From positions 9,982,001 through 10,046,000 of the forward strand of contig NZ_JADBEM010000001.1 of assembly GCF_014873875.1 (NCBI RefSeq): a stretch of 64,000 nt of DNA. The letters run 5' to 3'. Below, in pieces: positions 31,443-40,481 of the stretch (the stretch's first letter is position 1; each line of letters begins with the position of its first letter). The notes under the pieces are model-generated. The model was not told where the DNA came from. It ran no database searches and worked only from the letters and a program-made list of their open reading frames with translations. Origin of the DNA: Actinopolymorpha pittospori (GTDB lineage Bacteria > Actinomycetota > Actinomycetes > Propionibacteriales > Actinopolymorphaceae). The translations under genes and the position numbers were made by a program.

Positions 31443-32879
31443 CTAGAGGATGGCGCCGGGCTTGTAGGCCGCGGCCTCCGGGTAGCGGTCGGCGACCTCC
31501 TGCGCACGACGGACGATCTCGGCGACCTGAGCCGAAGCCGCGCCGGTGAACGTCAAGGGGTCGTTGACGAGGCCGGCCAGGTCGCTCCGGGAGAGGCCGA
31601 GCCGCCCGTCGGAGGCGAGCCGGTCGAACAGGTCGTTACGGTCCGCGCCCTCCCGCATCTCCAGCGCGACGGCGACCGCGTGCTCCTTGATCACCTCGTG
31701 GGCGGTCTCCCGGCCCACGCCGCGCCGCACTGCCGCCATCAGGATCTTGGTGGTGGCGAGGAACGGCAGGTAGCGGTCGAGCTCTCGCTGCGCCACCGCC
31801 GGGAAGGCACCGAAGTCGTCGAGCACCGTCAGGAACGTCTGGAACAACCCGTCGGCGGCGAAGAACGCGTCCGGCAGCGCGACCCGGCGTACGACGGAGC
31901 AGGAGACGTCGCCCTCGTTCCACTGGTCACCGGCCAGCTCACCCACCATCGACAGGTAGCCGCGCAGGATGACGGCGAGGCCGTTGACGCGTTCGCAGGA
32001 GCGGGTGTTCATCTTGTGCGGCATCGCCGACGAGCCAACCTGGCCCGGCTGGAAGCCCTCGGTCACCAACTCGTTGCCCGCCATCAGTCGGATCGTGGTG
32101 GCGAAGCTGGACGGCGCGGCCGCGGTCTGGACCAGGGCGGAGAGGACGTCGAAGTCGAGTGAGCGCGGGTAGACCTGACCCACGCTGGTGAGGACCCGGC
32201 CGAAGCCGAGGTGTTGGGCGACCCGGCGTTCGAGCTCGGCGAGCTTGGCGGCGTCACCGTCGAACAGGTCGAGCTGGTCCTGCGCCGTACCGACCGGCCC
32301 CTTGATCCCCCGCAGCGGATACCGCTCGAGCAGGTCCTCGAGGCGTTCGAGCGCCACCAGCAGCTCGTCCGCCGCGGAGGCGAACCGCTTTCCGAGCGTG
32401 GTCGCCTGCGCCGCGACGTTGTGGCTGCGGCCGGCCACCACCAGGTCGGTGTACTCGGCGGCGCGCCCGGCGAGGCGGGTCACCGTGGCCACGGCGCGGT
32501 CCCGGATCAGCTCCAGGGACGCCCGCACCTGCAGCTGCTCGACGTTCTCGGTGAGGTCGCGGCTGGTCATGCCCTTGTGGATGTGCTCATGCCCTGCGAG
32601 CGCGGAGAACTCCTCGATCCGGGCCTTCACGTCGTGCCGGTTGATCTTCTCCCGCTCGCGGATCGAGTCGAGATCAACCTGGTCGACGACGCGCTCGTAG
32701 GCCTCGACAACACCGTCCGGGATCTCGACACCGAGCTCAGCCTGGGCGCGGAGCACGGCGATCCACAACTGGCGTTCCAGAACGATCTTGTGTGCCGGTG
32801 ACCACAACCGGGCCAGCGACTCGGAGGCGTAGCGGGCGGCAAGGACGTCGGGGATCACAGGCTGCGGCACGTCCCACAT
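31443..32879 (-). CDS. purB: Adenylosuccinate lyase
   Basis: 478 residues from ATG 32879 (GTG 32870, giving VPQPVIPDVLAARYASE, is an equally reasonable start). Signature GSSAMPHKMNTRSCERVNGL carries the catalytic Ser loop; the conserved HxH/TSRDLT region AGHEHIHKGMTSRDLTENVE and AAQATTLGKRFASAADEL are intact. It makes fumarate plus AICAR from SAICAR and AMP from adenylosuccinate, linking purC and purA in this window. Divergent from an F420-type oxidoreductase gene with 128 bp between. Confidence 0.97.
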   Translation of the reverse strand: MWDVPQPVIPDVLAARYASESLARLWSPAHKIVLERQLWIAVLRAQAELGVEIPDGVVEAYERVVDQVDLDSIREREKINRHDVKARIEEFSALAGHEHIHKGMTSRDLTENVEQLQVRASLELIRDRAVATVTRLAGRAAEYTDLVVAGRSHNVAAQATTLGKRFASAADELLVALERLEDLLERYPLRGIKGPVGTAQDQLDLFDGDAAKLAELERRVAQHLGFGRVLTSVGQVYPRSLDFDVLSALVQTAAAPSSFATTIRLMAGNELVTEGFQPGQVGSSAMPHKMNTRSCERVNGLAVILRGYLSMVGELAGDQWNEGDVSCSVVRRVALPDAFFAADGLFQTFLTVLDDFGAFPAVAQRELDRYLPFLATTKILMAAVRRGVGRETAHEVIKEHAVAVALEMREGADRNDLFDRLASDGRLGLSRSDLAGLVNDPLTFTGAASAQVAEIVRRAQEVADRYPEAAAYKPGAIL

Positions 32880-33007
32880 TCTCTCCCGGGCCCGTAAACC
32901 CGGCCACCACCAGGTACCCGTCACGCGGTGCGGGCCACCGCGAAGCGCGCCGGTGCCCGGGTCACCCGTCCCCCAGAACATCAGGATGGCCCCCTAGTCT
33001 GCTCGGC

Positions 33008-33799
33008 ATGACAACGCCCGCACGTGTTGCTGTCCAGATCCAGCCCCAACACGCCGACTACGCCCAGATCCGGCGCGCCGTCGCCGCCGCGGAGGAGGCC
33101 GGAGTCGACATCGTCTACAACTGGGACCACTTCTTCCCGCTGTCCGGTGAGGCCGACGGCAAGCACTTCGAGTGCTGGACGATGCTCGGAGCGTGGGCCG
33201 AAGCCACGTCCCGCGTCGAGATCGGCGCCCTGGTGACGTGCAACAGCTACCGCAACCCGGAGTTGCTCGCCGACATGGCGCGCACCGTCGACCACATCAG
33301 TGACGGCCGGCTGATCCTCGGGATCGGCGCCGGCTGGTTCGAGCGCGACTACACCGAGTACGGCTACGAGTTCGGCACCGCCGGCAGCCGACTGAACGAC
33401 CTGTCCGAGGCGCTGCCGCGCATCACGAAGCGGTGGTCCAAGCTCAACCCGGCGCCGACCCGCGACATCCCGATCCTCATCGGTGGCGGCGGCGAGAAGA
33501 AGACCCTGCGCTACACCGCGGAGTACGCCAAGATCTGGCACGGCTTCGGCGACTCGGAGACCCTCACCCGCAAGCGGGACGTCCTCGACAAGTGGTGCCA
33601 CGAGATCGGCCGGAACCCGGCCGAGATCGAGCGGTCCGCCGGTGTCGGCGGCACTCCCGACGAGGTGGCCGAGACCATGGTGGCCGCCGGGATCACGCAG
33701 TTCACCGTCGGAGTCTCCGGTCCCGACTACGACCTCGGCTCCGTGCGTGACTGGGTCGCCTGGCGCGACGACTTCAACAAGGCGGCGGCCAGCGCCTGA
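33008..33799 (+). CDS. LLM-class F420-dependent oxidoreductase
   Basis: 263 residues from ATG 33008. A single (beta/alpha)8 barrel of the luciferase-like monooxygenase class: VAVQIQPQHADYAQIRRAVA, DIVYNWDHFFPLSGE, ALVTCNSYRNPELLADMART, HISDGRLILGIGAGWFERDY and a C-terminal GGTPDEVAETM followed by ITQFTVGVSGPD. The SDGRLxLGxGAGW motif is typical of members using F420 rather than FMN. Substrate unknown. A 13 bp perfect hairpin at 33890 probably terminates the transcript. Confidence 0.9.
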   Translation: MTTPARVAVQIQPQHADYAQIRRAVAAAEEAGVDIVYNWDHFFPLSGEADGKHFECWTMLGAWAEATSRVEIGALVTCNSYRNPELLADMARTVDHISDGRLILGIGAGWFERDYTEYGYEFGTAGSRLNDLSEALPRITKRWSKLNPAPTRDIPILIGGGGEKKTLRYTAEYAKIWHGFGDSETLTRKRDVLDKWCHEIGRNPAEIERSAGVGGTPDEVAETMVAAGITQFTVGVSGPDYDLGSVRDWVAWRDDFNKAAASA

Positions 33800-33889
33800 C
33801 GGCCGCTGACTCGCACGACCGTACGCCCGCCACGGCATCGACCGCCGTGACAGACGAGGCGGACGTGGCGGAGGACTGAAGTCCGACAT

Positions 33890-33922
33890 GATCGGCCCCG
33901 GCGACGACCGCCGGGGCCGATC
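33890..33922 (+). terminator. 13 bp perfect terminator hairpin
   Basis: Arms GATCGGCCCCGGC (33890-33902) and GCCGGGGCCGATC (33910-33922) enclose GACGACC; it lies 91 bp after the stop of the oxidoreductase gene, in the right place to end it. Only a weak T-containing tail (GCTTGTGG) follows. Confidence 0.65.
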
Positions 33923-33955
33923 GCTTGTGGCGGCCGGCTCGCCCGCGGAGCGGCC

Positions 33956-34016
33956 ATGATCACGAAGACGGACCGACGGGCGGGCGGGTGCGTACCGAAA
34001 TCCTCCGTGATCACGG
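33956..34016. repeat. Second, diverged copy of the palindromic repeat
   Basis: Outer arms TGATCACG (33958-33965) and CGTGATCA (34006-34013) are perfect complements. The right part, read on the minus strand, is CGTGATCACGGAGGATTTCG then GTACGCACC, which aligns with GTGATCATGAAGGATCTCGG and GACGTACAC at 21933-21961. The left half is more degenerate. Confidence 0.6.
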
Positions 34017-34175
34017 GAGGGCGTTGGGGAGGGGCACCGGGGAGGAGAAGGTTCTCACCTGCCCGGGAGCGAAGTCCCACAAACCGGCAATACCGCGGTC
34101 GCACAGTACCGACGCACGTAGCGTGGTCAGGAGGTCAGCGGCCGTTGGTGGCCGGAGACGAACGGGGGAACCACC

Positions 34176-34469
34176 ATGGACAACGTGGACATGCCCGTCG
34201 TGGACAACTGCACGGCAGACGCGTGTGCGTACAACCGCAACAACTCCTGCCACGCCCTCGCGATCACGGTGGGGGACGGCGGAGGTGCCCACTGCGACAC
34301 GTTCTTCGGCATCTCCCGCAAGGGCGGAGTGGCGTCGGTGACCGGTGGAGTCGGCGCGTGCAAGATGGCCGACTGCACCCACAACGTCGACTTCGAGTGC
34401 CAAGCGCCCGCCATCAGCGTCGGCGCCCAGCGGGACTCGGCGGACTGCCTCACCTACGAGCGCCGCTGA
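34176..34469 (+). CDS. DUF1540 domain protein, two cysteine-rich repeats
   Basis: 97 residues from ATG 34176. Two copies of the DUF1540 pattern: the first, VDNCTADACAYNRNNSCHAL to HCDTF, the second, CKMADCTHNVDFECQAP to DCLTY. Eight or more cysteines in C-x4-C-x7-C style spacing suggest metal binding or small disulfide-bonded domains. DUF1540 proteins are common in actinobacteria and firmicutes, often as small stress- or spore-associated proteins of unknown role. No signal peptide. Convergent with purD. Confidence 0.85.
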   Translation: MDNVDMPVVDNCTADACAYNRNNSCHALAITVGDGGGAHCDTFFGISRKGGVASVTGGVGACKMADCTHNVDFECQAPAISVGAQRDSADCLTYERR

Positions 34470-34546
34470 GCGGCTCCTGGCGAGGTCCGGCCAGAACTCC
34501 ACCCAACAAGCTCCGGCATGGCGTCCGGCAAGGCGTCGAGGCAGGG

Positions 34547-35815
34547 TCAGGACTGCGGTACGACGACCTCGCCGAGGGCGGCCTTCGCCGCGATGTCGCT
34601 GCGGTGATGTGCCCCGTCGATGTGGATGCGCGCCACCGCGTCGTAGGCACGGTCGCGGGCGAGAGGTAGGTCGGGGCCGTACGCCGTGACGGCGAGCGCC
34701 CGGCCACCGGTGGTGAGGAGTTGTCCGTCGGGGCCGGCCGACGTGTTCGCCTGGATCACTCCCACGCCCGGTAGCTCGTCGGCCTCCTCGACGCCCTCGA
34801 TCACGTCCCCGGCGCGCGGCGCCTCCGGATAGCCGTGCGACGCGACGACGACCGTGACCGCGGCTCCCTCCAGCCAGCGCGGCGGCTCGGCGTCGGCGAG
34901 CGCGCCGTTGGCCGCAGCCGCGAGCAGGCCGGCCAGCGGCGAGTCGAGCAGCGCCAGCAGCGCCTCGGTCTCCGGGTCACCGAACCTGCAGTTGAACTCC
35001 ACCACCCGGATCCCGCGCGAGGTGAGGGCCAACCCGGCGTAGAGAACGCCGACGAACGGCGTCCCCCGGCGCCGCAGCTCCTCGACCGTCGGCCGCAGCA
35101 CCCGGGTGAGAACCTCGTCCGAGAAACCCTCCGGCAGCCAGTCGAGCGGGGCGTAGGCACCCATGCCACCGGTGTTGGGGCCGGTGTCGCCCTCGCCCAC
35201 GCGCTTGAAGTCCTGCGCCGCCACCAGGGGTACGACGTTCGTGCCGTCGCAGATCCCGAACAGCGACACCTCCGGCCCATCGAGGTACTCCTCGACGACG
35301 ACCCGCTCGCACCGCTCCGCGTGGGCCAGCGCGGCGTCCCGGTCCTCGGTGACCACCACACCCTTGCCACTCGCGAGAGCGTCGTCCTTCACGACGTACG
35401 GCGCACCGAACGCGTCGAGGGCGGCGACGACCTCCTCGTGCTTCTCACACACGTGCGCCAACGCGGTGGGCACGCCGGCCGCGGCCATCACCTCCTTGGC
35501 GAAGGCCTTCGATCCCTCGATCCGCGCCGCGGCCCGGGACGGCCCGAAGCAGGAGATTCCGCGGGAACGTACGGCGTCGGCGGCCCCGGCCACCAGCGGC
35601 GCCTCCGGGCCGACGATGACCAGGTCGACCCCGAGCCGCTCGGCGAGGTCGGCGATCGCGTCGTTGTCGGTCATGTCCACCGGGTGGGCTTCCGCGACCT
35701 GCGCGATTCCGGGATTGCCGGGCGCCGCGTGCAGGGCCTCCACGGCGGGGTCGCGGCGGAGCGCGAGCGTGAGCGCGTGTTCGCGGCCGCCGGAGCCGAC
35801 AACGAGTACGTCCAT
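34547..35815 (-). CDS. purD: Phosphoribosylamine-glycine ligase (GAR synthetase)
   Basis: 422 residues from ATG 35815. N-terminal MDVLVVGSGGREHALTLALR and APGNPGIAQ; ATP-grasp domain with KAFAKEVMAAAGVPTA, YVVKDDALASGKGVVV and the catalytic loop VEFNCRFGDPETEALL; the glycine-binding DTGPNTGGMGAY is intact. Second step of purine synthesis. The gene stands between the NYN-domain gene and the convergent DUF1540 gene. Confidence 0.97.
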   Translation of the reverse strand: MDVLVVGSGGREHALTLALRRDPAVEALHAAPGNPGIAQVAEAHPVDMTDNDAIADLAERLGVDLVIVGPEAPLVAGAADAVRSRGISCFGPSRAAARIEGSKAFAKEVMAAAGVPTALAHVCEKHEEVVAALDAFGAPYVVKDDALASGKGVVVTEDRDAALAHAERCERVVVEEYLDGPEVSLFGICDGTNVVPLVAAQDFKRVGEGDTGPNTGGMGAYAPLDWLPEGFSDEVLTRVLRPTVEELRRRGTPFVGVLYAGLALTSRGIRVVEFNCRFGDPETEALLALLDSPLAGLLAAAANGALADAEPPRWLEGAAVTVVVASHGYPEAPRAGDVIEGVEEADELPGVGVIQANTSAGPDGQLLTTGGRALAVTAYGPDLPLARDRAYDAVARIHIDGAHHRSDIAAKAALGEVVVPQS

Positions 35816-35978
35816 GACGCACGACCCTAGCGATCCTCCGCCCAGCCCAGGCGCCGCGGGTGACCCTGGATTGTCGCGGCGCCGACCCCGGGCCATCGGC
35901 CGTGGGGAGCCGACCCGGCACAGGGTTCACAGCGCGGGGTTCACCACGTGGGGTTTGACCGTACGGCGAGAGAACCGG

Positions 35979-36368
35979 TCACGGGTAGACGGTGCGGGGT
36001 CCGACGACCTCGGCGCCGAGATCGCGTACCCGCGAGCGCAGCCCACGGTCGGCGGTGACGACGATGCGTCGGCGAGCCGGGTCGGCGGCGCGTACCAGGT
36101 CGACGATCTCGTCGTCGCCGGAGCCGGCCGCGAGGACGACGCGGACCTGCGGGGTGCTCTCCACGCCCCGCGCGGCGCCCTCGGTGACCAGCACCACCTC
36201 CAGCGGGGGCTCCGCGGGAAGGCCAGCCCGGCCCTCCGCCGCGATCGGCGCGAGGGCGTCGCGCACCCGCACGGCCGCCGCGGACCGGTCATGCCACCAG
36301 CCGTCCGGAACCGAGCCCATCACGTTGGCGGCGTCGACCACGAGCAGCGGGCGCGTCTCGGCGTTCAT
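35979..36368 (-). CDS. NYN/PIN-like domain protein (possible ribonuclease)
   Basis: 129 residues. PLLVVDAANVMGSVPDGWWH supplies the first conserved acidic site of the NYN/PIN fold, VLVTEGAARGVE a middle strand, and GSGDDEIVDLVRAA plus VVTADRGLRSRVRDLGAEVV the remaining acidic residues (DD and D). This four-acid arrangement is that of metal-dependent ribonucleases. The protein is often annotated as NTP pyrophosphohydrolase, which the motifs do not support. Located between purA and purD on the same strand, as in several actinobacterial genomes. Confidence 0.78.
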   Translation of the reverse strand: MNAETRPLLVVDAANVMGSVPDGWWHDRSAAAVRVRDALAPIAAEGRAGLPAEPPLEVVLVTEGAARGVESTPQVRVVLAAGSGDDEIVDLVRAADPARRRIVVTADRGLRSRVRDLGAEVVGPRTVYP

Positions 36369-36479
36369 CCGCTCAGGCTGCCACGACCGCGATCGGGACG
36401 GAGGACGACAGCCTGACGGAAACCGGCGACCCCGAGGGGAACCGGCGACGTGAGGGAGGAGGCAGACCGCGCGCGCCGC

Positions 36480-37772
36480 TCAGGCCGCGGGGACGAGTTC
36501 CCGGATCGCGATGACCTCGTCGCGTCCCGGCCCGACGCCGACGCCCGCGACCGGAGCGCCGATCAACTCCTCGAGCCTCTTCATGTAGGCCTGCGCGGCC
36601 TTCGGGAGGTCCTCGAACGACCGGCAGCCGGAGATGTCCTCCCACCAACCGTCGAGGTACTCGAAGATCGGCCGGGCGTGGTGGAAGTCCGTCTGCGTCA
36701 TCGGCATCTCGTCGTGCCGCACACCGTCGACGTCGTAGGCCACGCAGATCGGCACCCGCTCGAAGCCGGAGAGGACGTCGAGCTTGGTGAGGAAGTAGTC
36801 GGTGAAGCCGTTGATCCGGGTGGAGTACTTCGCGATGACCGCGTCGAACCACCCACAGCGGCGGGGCCGACCGGTGGTCACGCCGTACTCGCCACCCACC
36901 TTGCGCAGGTGCTGACCGTCGGCGTCGTGCAGTTCGGTCGGGAAGGGCCCGGCTCCGACGCGGGTGGTGTAGGCCTTGAGCACACCCACCACCCGGTCGA
37001 TTCGGGTCGGCCCGACCCCGGAACCGATGCAGGCGCCGCCCGCGGTCGGGTTGGAGGACGTGACGAACGGATAGGTGCCGTGGTCGACGTCGAGCATCGT
37101 GGCCTGCGCGCCCTCGAGCAGGACGACCTTGTTGTCGTCGAGGGCGCTGTTGAGCACGGCCGAGGTGTCGGCCACCTTCGGACGGAGCGCGTCGGCGTAG
37201 CGGAGGAAGCCGTCGACGATCTCGTTCACCGTGATCGCGCGCCGGTTGTAGACCTTCAGCAGCAGGTGGTTCTTCTGGTCGAGCGCGCCTTCGACCTTCT
37301 GCCGGAGGATGCCGGGGTCGAAGAGGTCCTGGACGCGAACCCCGACTCGGTTGACCTTGTCGGCATACGTCGGACCGATCCCGCGGCCCGTCGTACCGAT
37401 CTGGTTCTTGCCGAGGAAGCGTTCGGTCACCTTGTCGATCGTCGCGTGGTAGGGCGCGATCAGGTGGGCGTTGGCCGAGATGAGCAGCCGGTCGGTGCTC
37501 ACACCGCGTGCCTCGAGCATGGCGATCTCGTCGAGCAGGACGGCCGGGTCGACCACGACGCCGTTGCCGATCACCGGGACACAACCTGGGGTGATGACCC
37601 CGGAGGGCAGCAGGTGGACGGCGTAGGACTCACCGTCGACCACCACTGTGTGGCCGGCGTTGTTGCCGCCCTGGTAGCGGACGCAGTAGTCGACCGAGCT
37701 GCCGAGCAGGTCGGTGACCTTGCCCTTCCCTTCGTCGCCCCACTGGGCTCCGACGAGCACGATCGCGGGCAT
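36480..37772 (-). CDS. purA: Adenylosuccinate synthetase
   Basis: 430 residues. N-terminal GTP-binding loop VGAQWGDEGKGKVTDLLG, QGGNNAGHTVVVDG, the IMP-binding GTTGRGIGPTYADKVNR and TVTTGRPRRCGWFDAV-type loop, and a C-terminal GVGPGRDEVIAI. It makes adenylosuccinate from IMP and aspartate using GTP; PurB then gives AMP. The start codon lies 218 bp from the divergent lipid-kinase-like gene. Confidence 0.97.
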   Translation of the reverse strand: MPAIVLVGAQWGDEGKGKVTDLLGSSVDYCVRYQGGNNAGHTVVVDGESYAVHLLPSGVITPGCVPVIGNGVVVDPAVLLDEIAMLEARGVSTDRLLISANAHLIAPYHATIDKVTERFLGKNQIGTTGRGIGPTYADKVNRVGVRVQDLFDPGILRQKVEGALDQKNHLLLKVYNRRAITVNEIVDGFLRYADALRPKVADTSAVLNSALDDNKVVLLEGAQATMLDVDHGTYPFVTSSNPTAGGACIGSGVGPTRIDRVVGVLKAYTTRVGAGPFPTELHDADGQHLRKVGGEYGVTTGRPRRCGWFDAVIAKYSTRINGFTDYFLTKLDVLSGFERVPICVAYDVDGVRHDEMPMTQTDFHHARPIFEYLDGWWEDISGCRSFEDLPKAAQAYMKRLEELIGAPVAGVGVGPGRDEVIAIRELVPAA

Positions 37773-37990
37773 CAGGTGGTCCTTCCGGTGACGGACGTGC
37801 GGCCGCGGCAGAGGCCGACTCGACCCTGGTTGATCGCCTTCAGTTGATCATGGTCTTGTACTTCGCCGCTTCGACGCGGAGAATTCAGCCACGGCTCTTG
37901 CGCGGGCAAGGGTAGTCGACCGATCCACCAGGTCCCGGCAAGAGGGGCCGCCAGGTGAGGCTCGCGGCCTTGCGACCTCCAGACGGTAGG

Positions 37991-38932
37991 GTGCCGCTCG
38001 TGGAGTCCCTGCTCGTGGTGACCAACCCAGACATCGACGGTTCGGACGAGCACCTGGTCCAGAACGCCATCACCGCGCTACGCGCGGAGGCCGACGTCCA
38101 TGTCTGCAAGATCGCGTTACCCGGAGACCTGGACGGCGCCCTCCAGCGGCGCGGGAGCCGCAAGGTGGTGGTCGCCGGGGACGACAAGATCCTCCACACG
38201 GTCGTAGCGGCACTTCACCGACGCAACGAACTCGACGACACGGTCCTCGCGATCCTCCCCGACGGACCCGAATCCGACTTCGCCCGTGGAGCGGGGATCC
38301 CCACCGACCCGATCGAGGCGGCCCGCGTCGTTCTGGACGGCGTCGAGCGCCGGTTCGACCTGTTGATCGACTGCCGCGGCGACGTCGTCGTCAACACCGT
38401 CCAGCTGGGGCTCTCCGGCCGTCCCCTCCGGACCCGGATCTGGTCGGCGGGCCGCTTGGAGGACGCCGTCGAGGCCGACCTCGGGTTTGGGCACCATGAG
38501 CACTCCCATCCTCGGGCCAAGCCGTTCCACGTCCGGATCGAGGCCGACGACACCCTGGTGGCCGACTTCGACCGGCCCGTACTCCAGGTGGCCGTGACCA
38601 ACGCCCCGCCCTACGCCGAGCCGCCCACTGGCGGCGCGGCACCGGACGGCGTGGCGGCGAACGGCGCGGCCGAGGCCGACCCGGCGGACGGTTACGCCGA
38701 CGTGGTGGTCAACTTCGCGGTCGACCCGATCTCCCGAGCCCGTCGCGCCCTGATGCGCAGCGGCCACGACGACGCCGACACCCTCACGGTCCGGGCCCGC
38801 CGGGTGAGCGTGGCGGGACAGCGCTTCTGGCTCAACTCCGACGGACAGGACAGCGGCACCGAACGGCGCTGTACCTGGAACGTCGTCCCCCAACTGCTGC
38901 GCGTGATCGTCCCGGCGACCGGCGAAGGCTGA
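37991..38932 (+). CDS. Diacylglycerol/lipid kinase-like protein with degenerate nucleotide-binding motifs
   Basis: About 313 residues from GTG 37991 (GTG 38000 also possible). The overall plan of the DAGK/YegS family is clear: LLVVTNPDIDGSDEHLV at the N-terminus, ALHRRNELDDTVLAILPDGP, DFARGAGIPTDPIEAA, and a C-terminal beta-sandwich. However the family's GGDGT is replaced by AGDDK (62-66, in VVVAGDDKILHTVVAAL) and the GTGNDFAR by GPESDFAR (92-99). These residues bind ATP phosphates, so phosphotransfer may be weak or absent; a regulatory or binding role is possible. Divergent from purA. Confidence 0.7.
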   Translation: MPLVESLLVVTNPDIDGSDEHLVQNAITALRAEADVHVCKIALPGDLDGALQRRGSRKVVVAGDDKILHTVVAALHRRNELDDTVLAILPDGPESDFARGAGIPTDPIEAARVVLDGVERRFDLLIDCRGDVVVNTVQLGLSGRPLRTRIWSAGRLEDAVEADLGFGHHEHSHPRAKPFHVRIEADDTLVADFDRPVLQVAVTNAPPYAEPPTGGAAPDGVAANGAAEADPADGYADVVVNFAVDPISRARRALMRSGHDDADTLTVRARRVSVAGQRFWLNSDGQDSGTERRCTWNVVPQLLRVIVPATGEG

Positions 38933-39077
38933 GACCTACCGGCCGGCGACGCAGGGAAACACTGAGGTCACCGAGAACGCCTGGGAACGCCGAGGGGCGG
39001 ACTCATCAGGCTGGCTGCTGAGTGCGAGCAGCTTCCGTTGTTGGACAGTTTCGTGGGCCCGACGAAGGCTGACGGGT

Positions 39078-39098
39078 GGGGCCGGCGCCACCGGCCCC
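39078..39098 (+). promoter_or_regulatory. Hairpin in the 5' region of the aldo/keto reductase gene
   Basis: GGGGCCGG and CCGGCCCC (39078-39085 and 39091-39098) enclose CGCCA, 38 bp before the start codon; it could be an attenuator-type stem or the end of the preceding transcript. Confidence 0.35.
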
Positions 39099-39135
39099 GA
39101 CGTGACTGTCCAGCAAGGTCAAGAAAGGCTCATCC

Positions 39136-39996
39136 ATGCGACTTCGCCAACTCGGCGGCCTCCAGGTCGGCGCCATCGGACTCGGCGGCATGCCGATGTC
39201 CATCGAGGGTCGTCCGGACGAGGCGCGCAGCGTCGCGACCATCCATGCGGCGCTGGACGCGGGCGTCACCCTCATCGACACGGCGGACGCCTACCACATC
39301 CACGCCGACGAGGTGGGGCACAACGAGACCCTGATCGCCAAGGCGCTCGGCAGCTACGCGGGCGCCACCTCCGACGTCCTGGTGGCGACGAAGGGCGGGC
39401 ACGTGCGCCCCGGCGACGGGTCCTGGCACGTGGACGGTTCACCCGAGCACATCCGCGCGGCCTGTGAGGCCTCGCTGAAGCGGCTCGGGGTGGAGGCGAT
39501 CGGCCTCTACCAGTTCCACCGACCCGACCCGAAGGTGCCCTACGCCGAGTCGATCGGTGCCATCCGCGACCTGCTGGACGAAGGTCTGATCCGGCTCGCC
39601 GGCATCTCCAACGCCAACCCCGACCAGATCCGGGAGGCGCGCGAGATCCTGGGCGGCCGGCTGGCCTCGGTCCAGAACCAGTACTCCCCCGCGTTCCCGA
39701 GCAGCCGGCCGGAGCTCGACCTGTGCGACGAGCTCGGCATCGCCTTCCTGCCGTGGGCTCCGTTCGGAGGCAGCGGCGCGGCGGCCCGGCTCGGCAGCAC
39801 CCACACGGCGTTCGACCGGATCGCCCAGGCCCGGGGTGTCAGCCCCCAGCAGGTCTGCCTGGCCTGGATGCTCGCGACGTCGCCGGTGGTGATCCCGATC
39901 CCCGGTTCGAGCCGTCCGGAGACCATCCGGGACTCCGTCGCCGCGGCCGACCTGGACCTCTCCCCGCAGGAGCTCGCGACCCTCGACGCGTCCTGA
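39136..39996 (+). CDS. Aldo/keto reductase
   Basis: 286 residues from ATG 39136. TIM-barrel reductase with the catalytic tetrad: Asp and Tyr in LIDTADAYHIHADEVGHNE, Lys in VATKGGHVRPG and His in GLYQFHRPDP. The C-terminal IPIPGSSRPETIRDSV binds the adenine phosphate of NADP(H). Probably reduces a carbonyl of unknown identity. Convergent with the DUF3151 gene across a perfect hairpin. Confidence 0.93.
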   Translation: MRLRQLGGLQVGAIGLGGMPMSIEGRPDEARSVATIHAALDAGVTLIDTADAYHIHADEVGHNETLIAKALGSYAGATSDVLVATKGGHVRPGDGSWHVDGSPEHIRAACEASLKRLGVEAIGLYQFHRPDPKVPYAESIGAIRDLLDEGLIRLAGISNANPDQIREAREILGGRLASVQNQYSPAFPSSRPELDLCDELGIAFLPWAPFGGSGAAARLGSTHTAFDRIAQARGVSPQQVCLAWMLATSPVVIPIPGSSRPETIRDSVAAADLDLSPQELATLDAS

Positions 39997-40002
39997 ACGG
40001 AG

Positions 40003-40041
40003 CGGGCCTGCCGCACGCGGCGTCGCGGTGGGGCAGGCCCG
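40003..40041. terminator. Bidirectional terminator hairpin
   Basis: Perfect 10 bp arms CGGGCCTGCC (40003-40012) and GGCAGGCCCG (40032-40041) lie between the stop codons of two convergent genes (39996 and 40062). Confidence 0.6.
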
Positions 40042-40061
40042 TCGTCCGTACGGCGGGGCGC

Positions 40062-40481
40062 TCAGGCCAGGCCCAGCTCACGGGCGGCCGTGGGGCTCGA
40101 GTCGACGAGGAAGGTCGTGCAGCGCTCGTTCTCGTCGGTCTCACCGATCGAGCCGGAAGCCTTCGCGAGCACGCCGAGCGCCCGGAGGAAGCCGCGGTTC
40201 GCCGGGTGCTCCCACGGCACCGGGCCGTGACCGCGCCAGCCGTTGCGGCGCAGGGCGTCCAGTCCGCGGTGGTAGCCAACCCGCGCGTAGGCGTAGGCCT
40301 CGAGATCGCGTCCGTCGGCGAAGGCCCGCTCGGCGAGCAGCGCCCAGGCGAGTGAGTAGGTGGGGTGGGCTCGCGCGACCTCGGCGGGGTCGACGCCGGC
40401 GTCGAGGGAGGCCTTGGCCTCGACGTTCTCCGGCAGTTCGGTGGCGGGCGGCTCGCCCAGCAGGTTGTGGGATGTGCTCAT
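40062..40481 (-). CDS. DUF3151 family protein
   Basis: 139 residues from ATG 40481 (an upstream in-frame ATG at 40490 adds three residues). HPTYSLAWALLAERAFADGR, YAYARVGYHRGLDALRRNGW and GPVPWEHPANRGFLRALGVL are the DUF3151 hallmarks. A helical, TPR-like small cytosolic protein of unknown function, conserved in actinobacteria beside class II aldolase, as here. Confidence 0.85.
   Translation of the reverse strand: MSTSHNLLGEPPATELPENVEAKASLDAGVDPAEVARAHPTYSLAWALLAERAFADGRDLEAYAYARVGYHRGLDALRRNGWRGHGPVPWEHPANRGFLRALGVLAKASGSIGETDENERCTTFLVDSSPTAARELGLA

Larger units (their letters stand above)
33800..34175. other. Intergenic region with terminator and palindromic repeat
   Basis: No gene. It contains the terminator at 33890-33922 and a partial copy of the palindromic repeat at 33956-34016; the remaining ~160 bp carry the promoter of the DUF1540 gene, whose elements I cannot assign. 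Confidence 0.55.
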
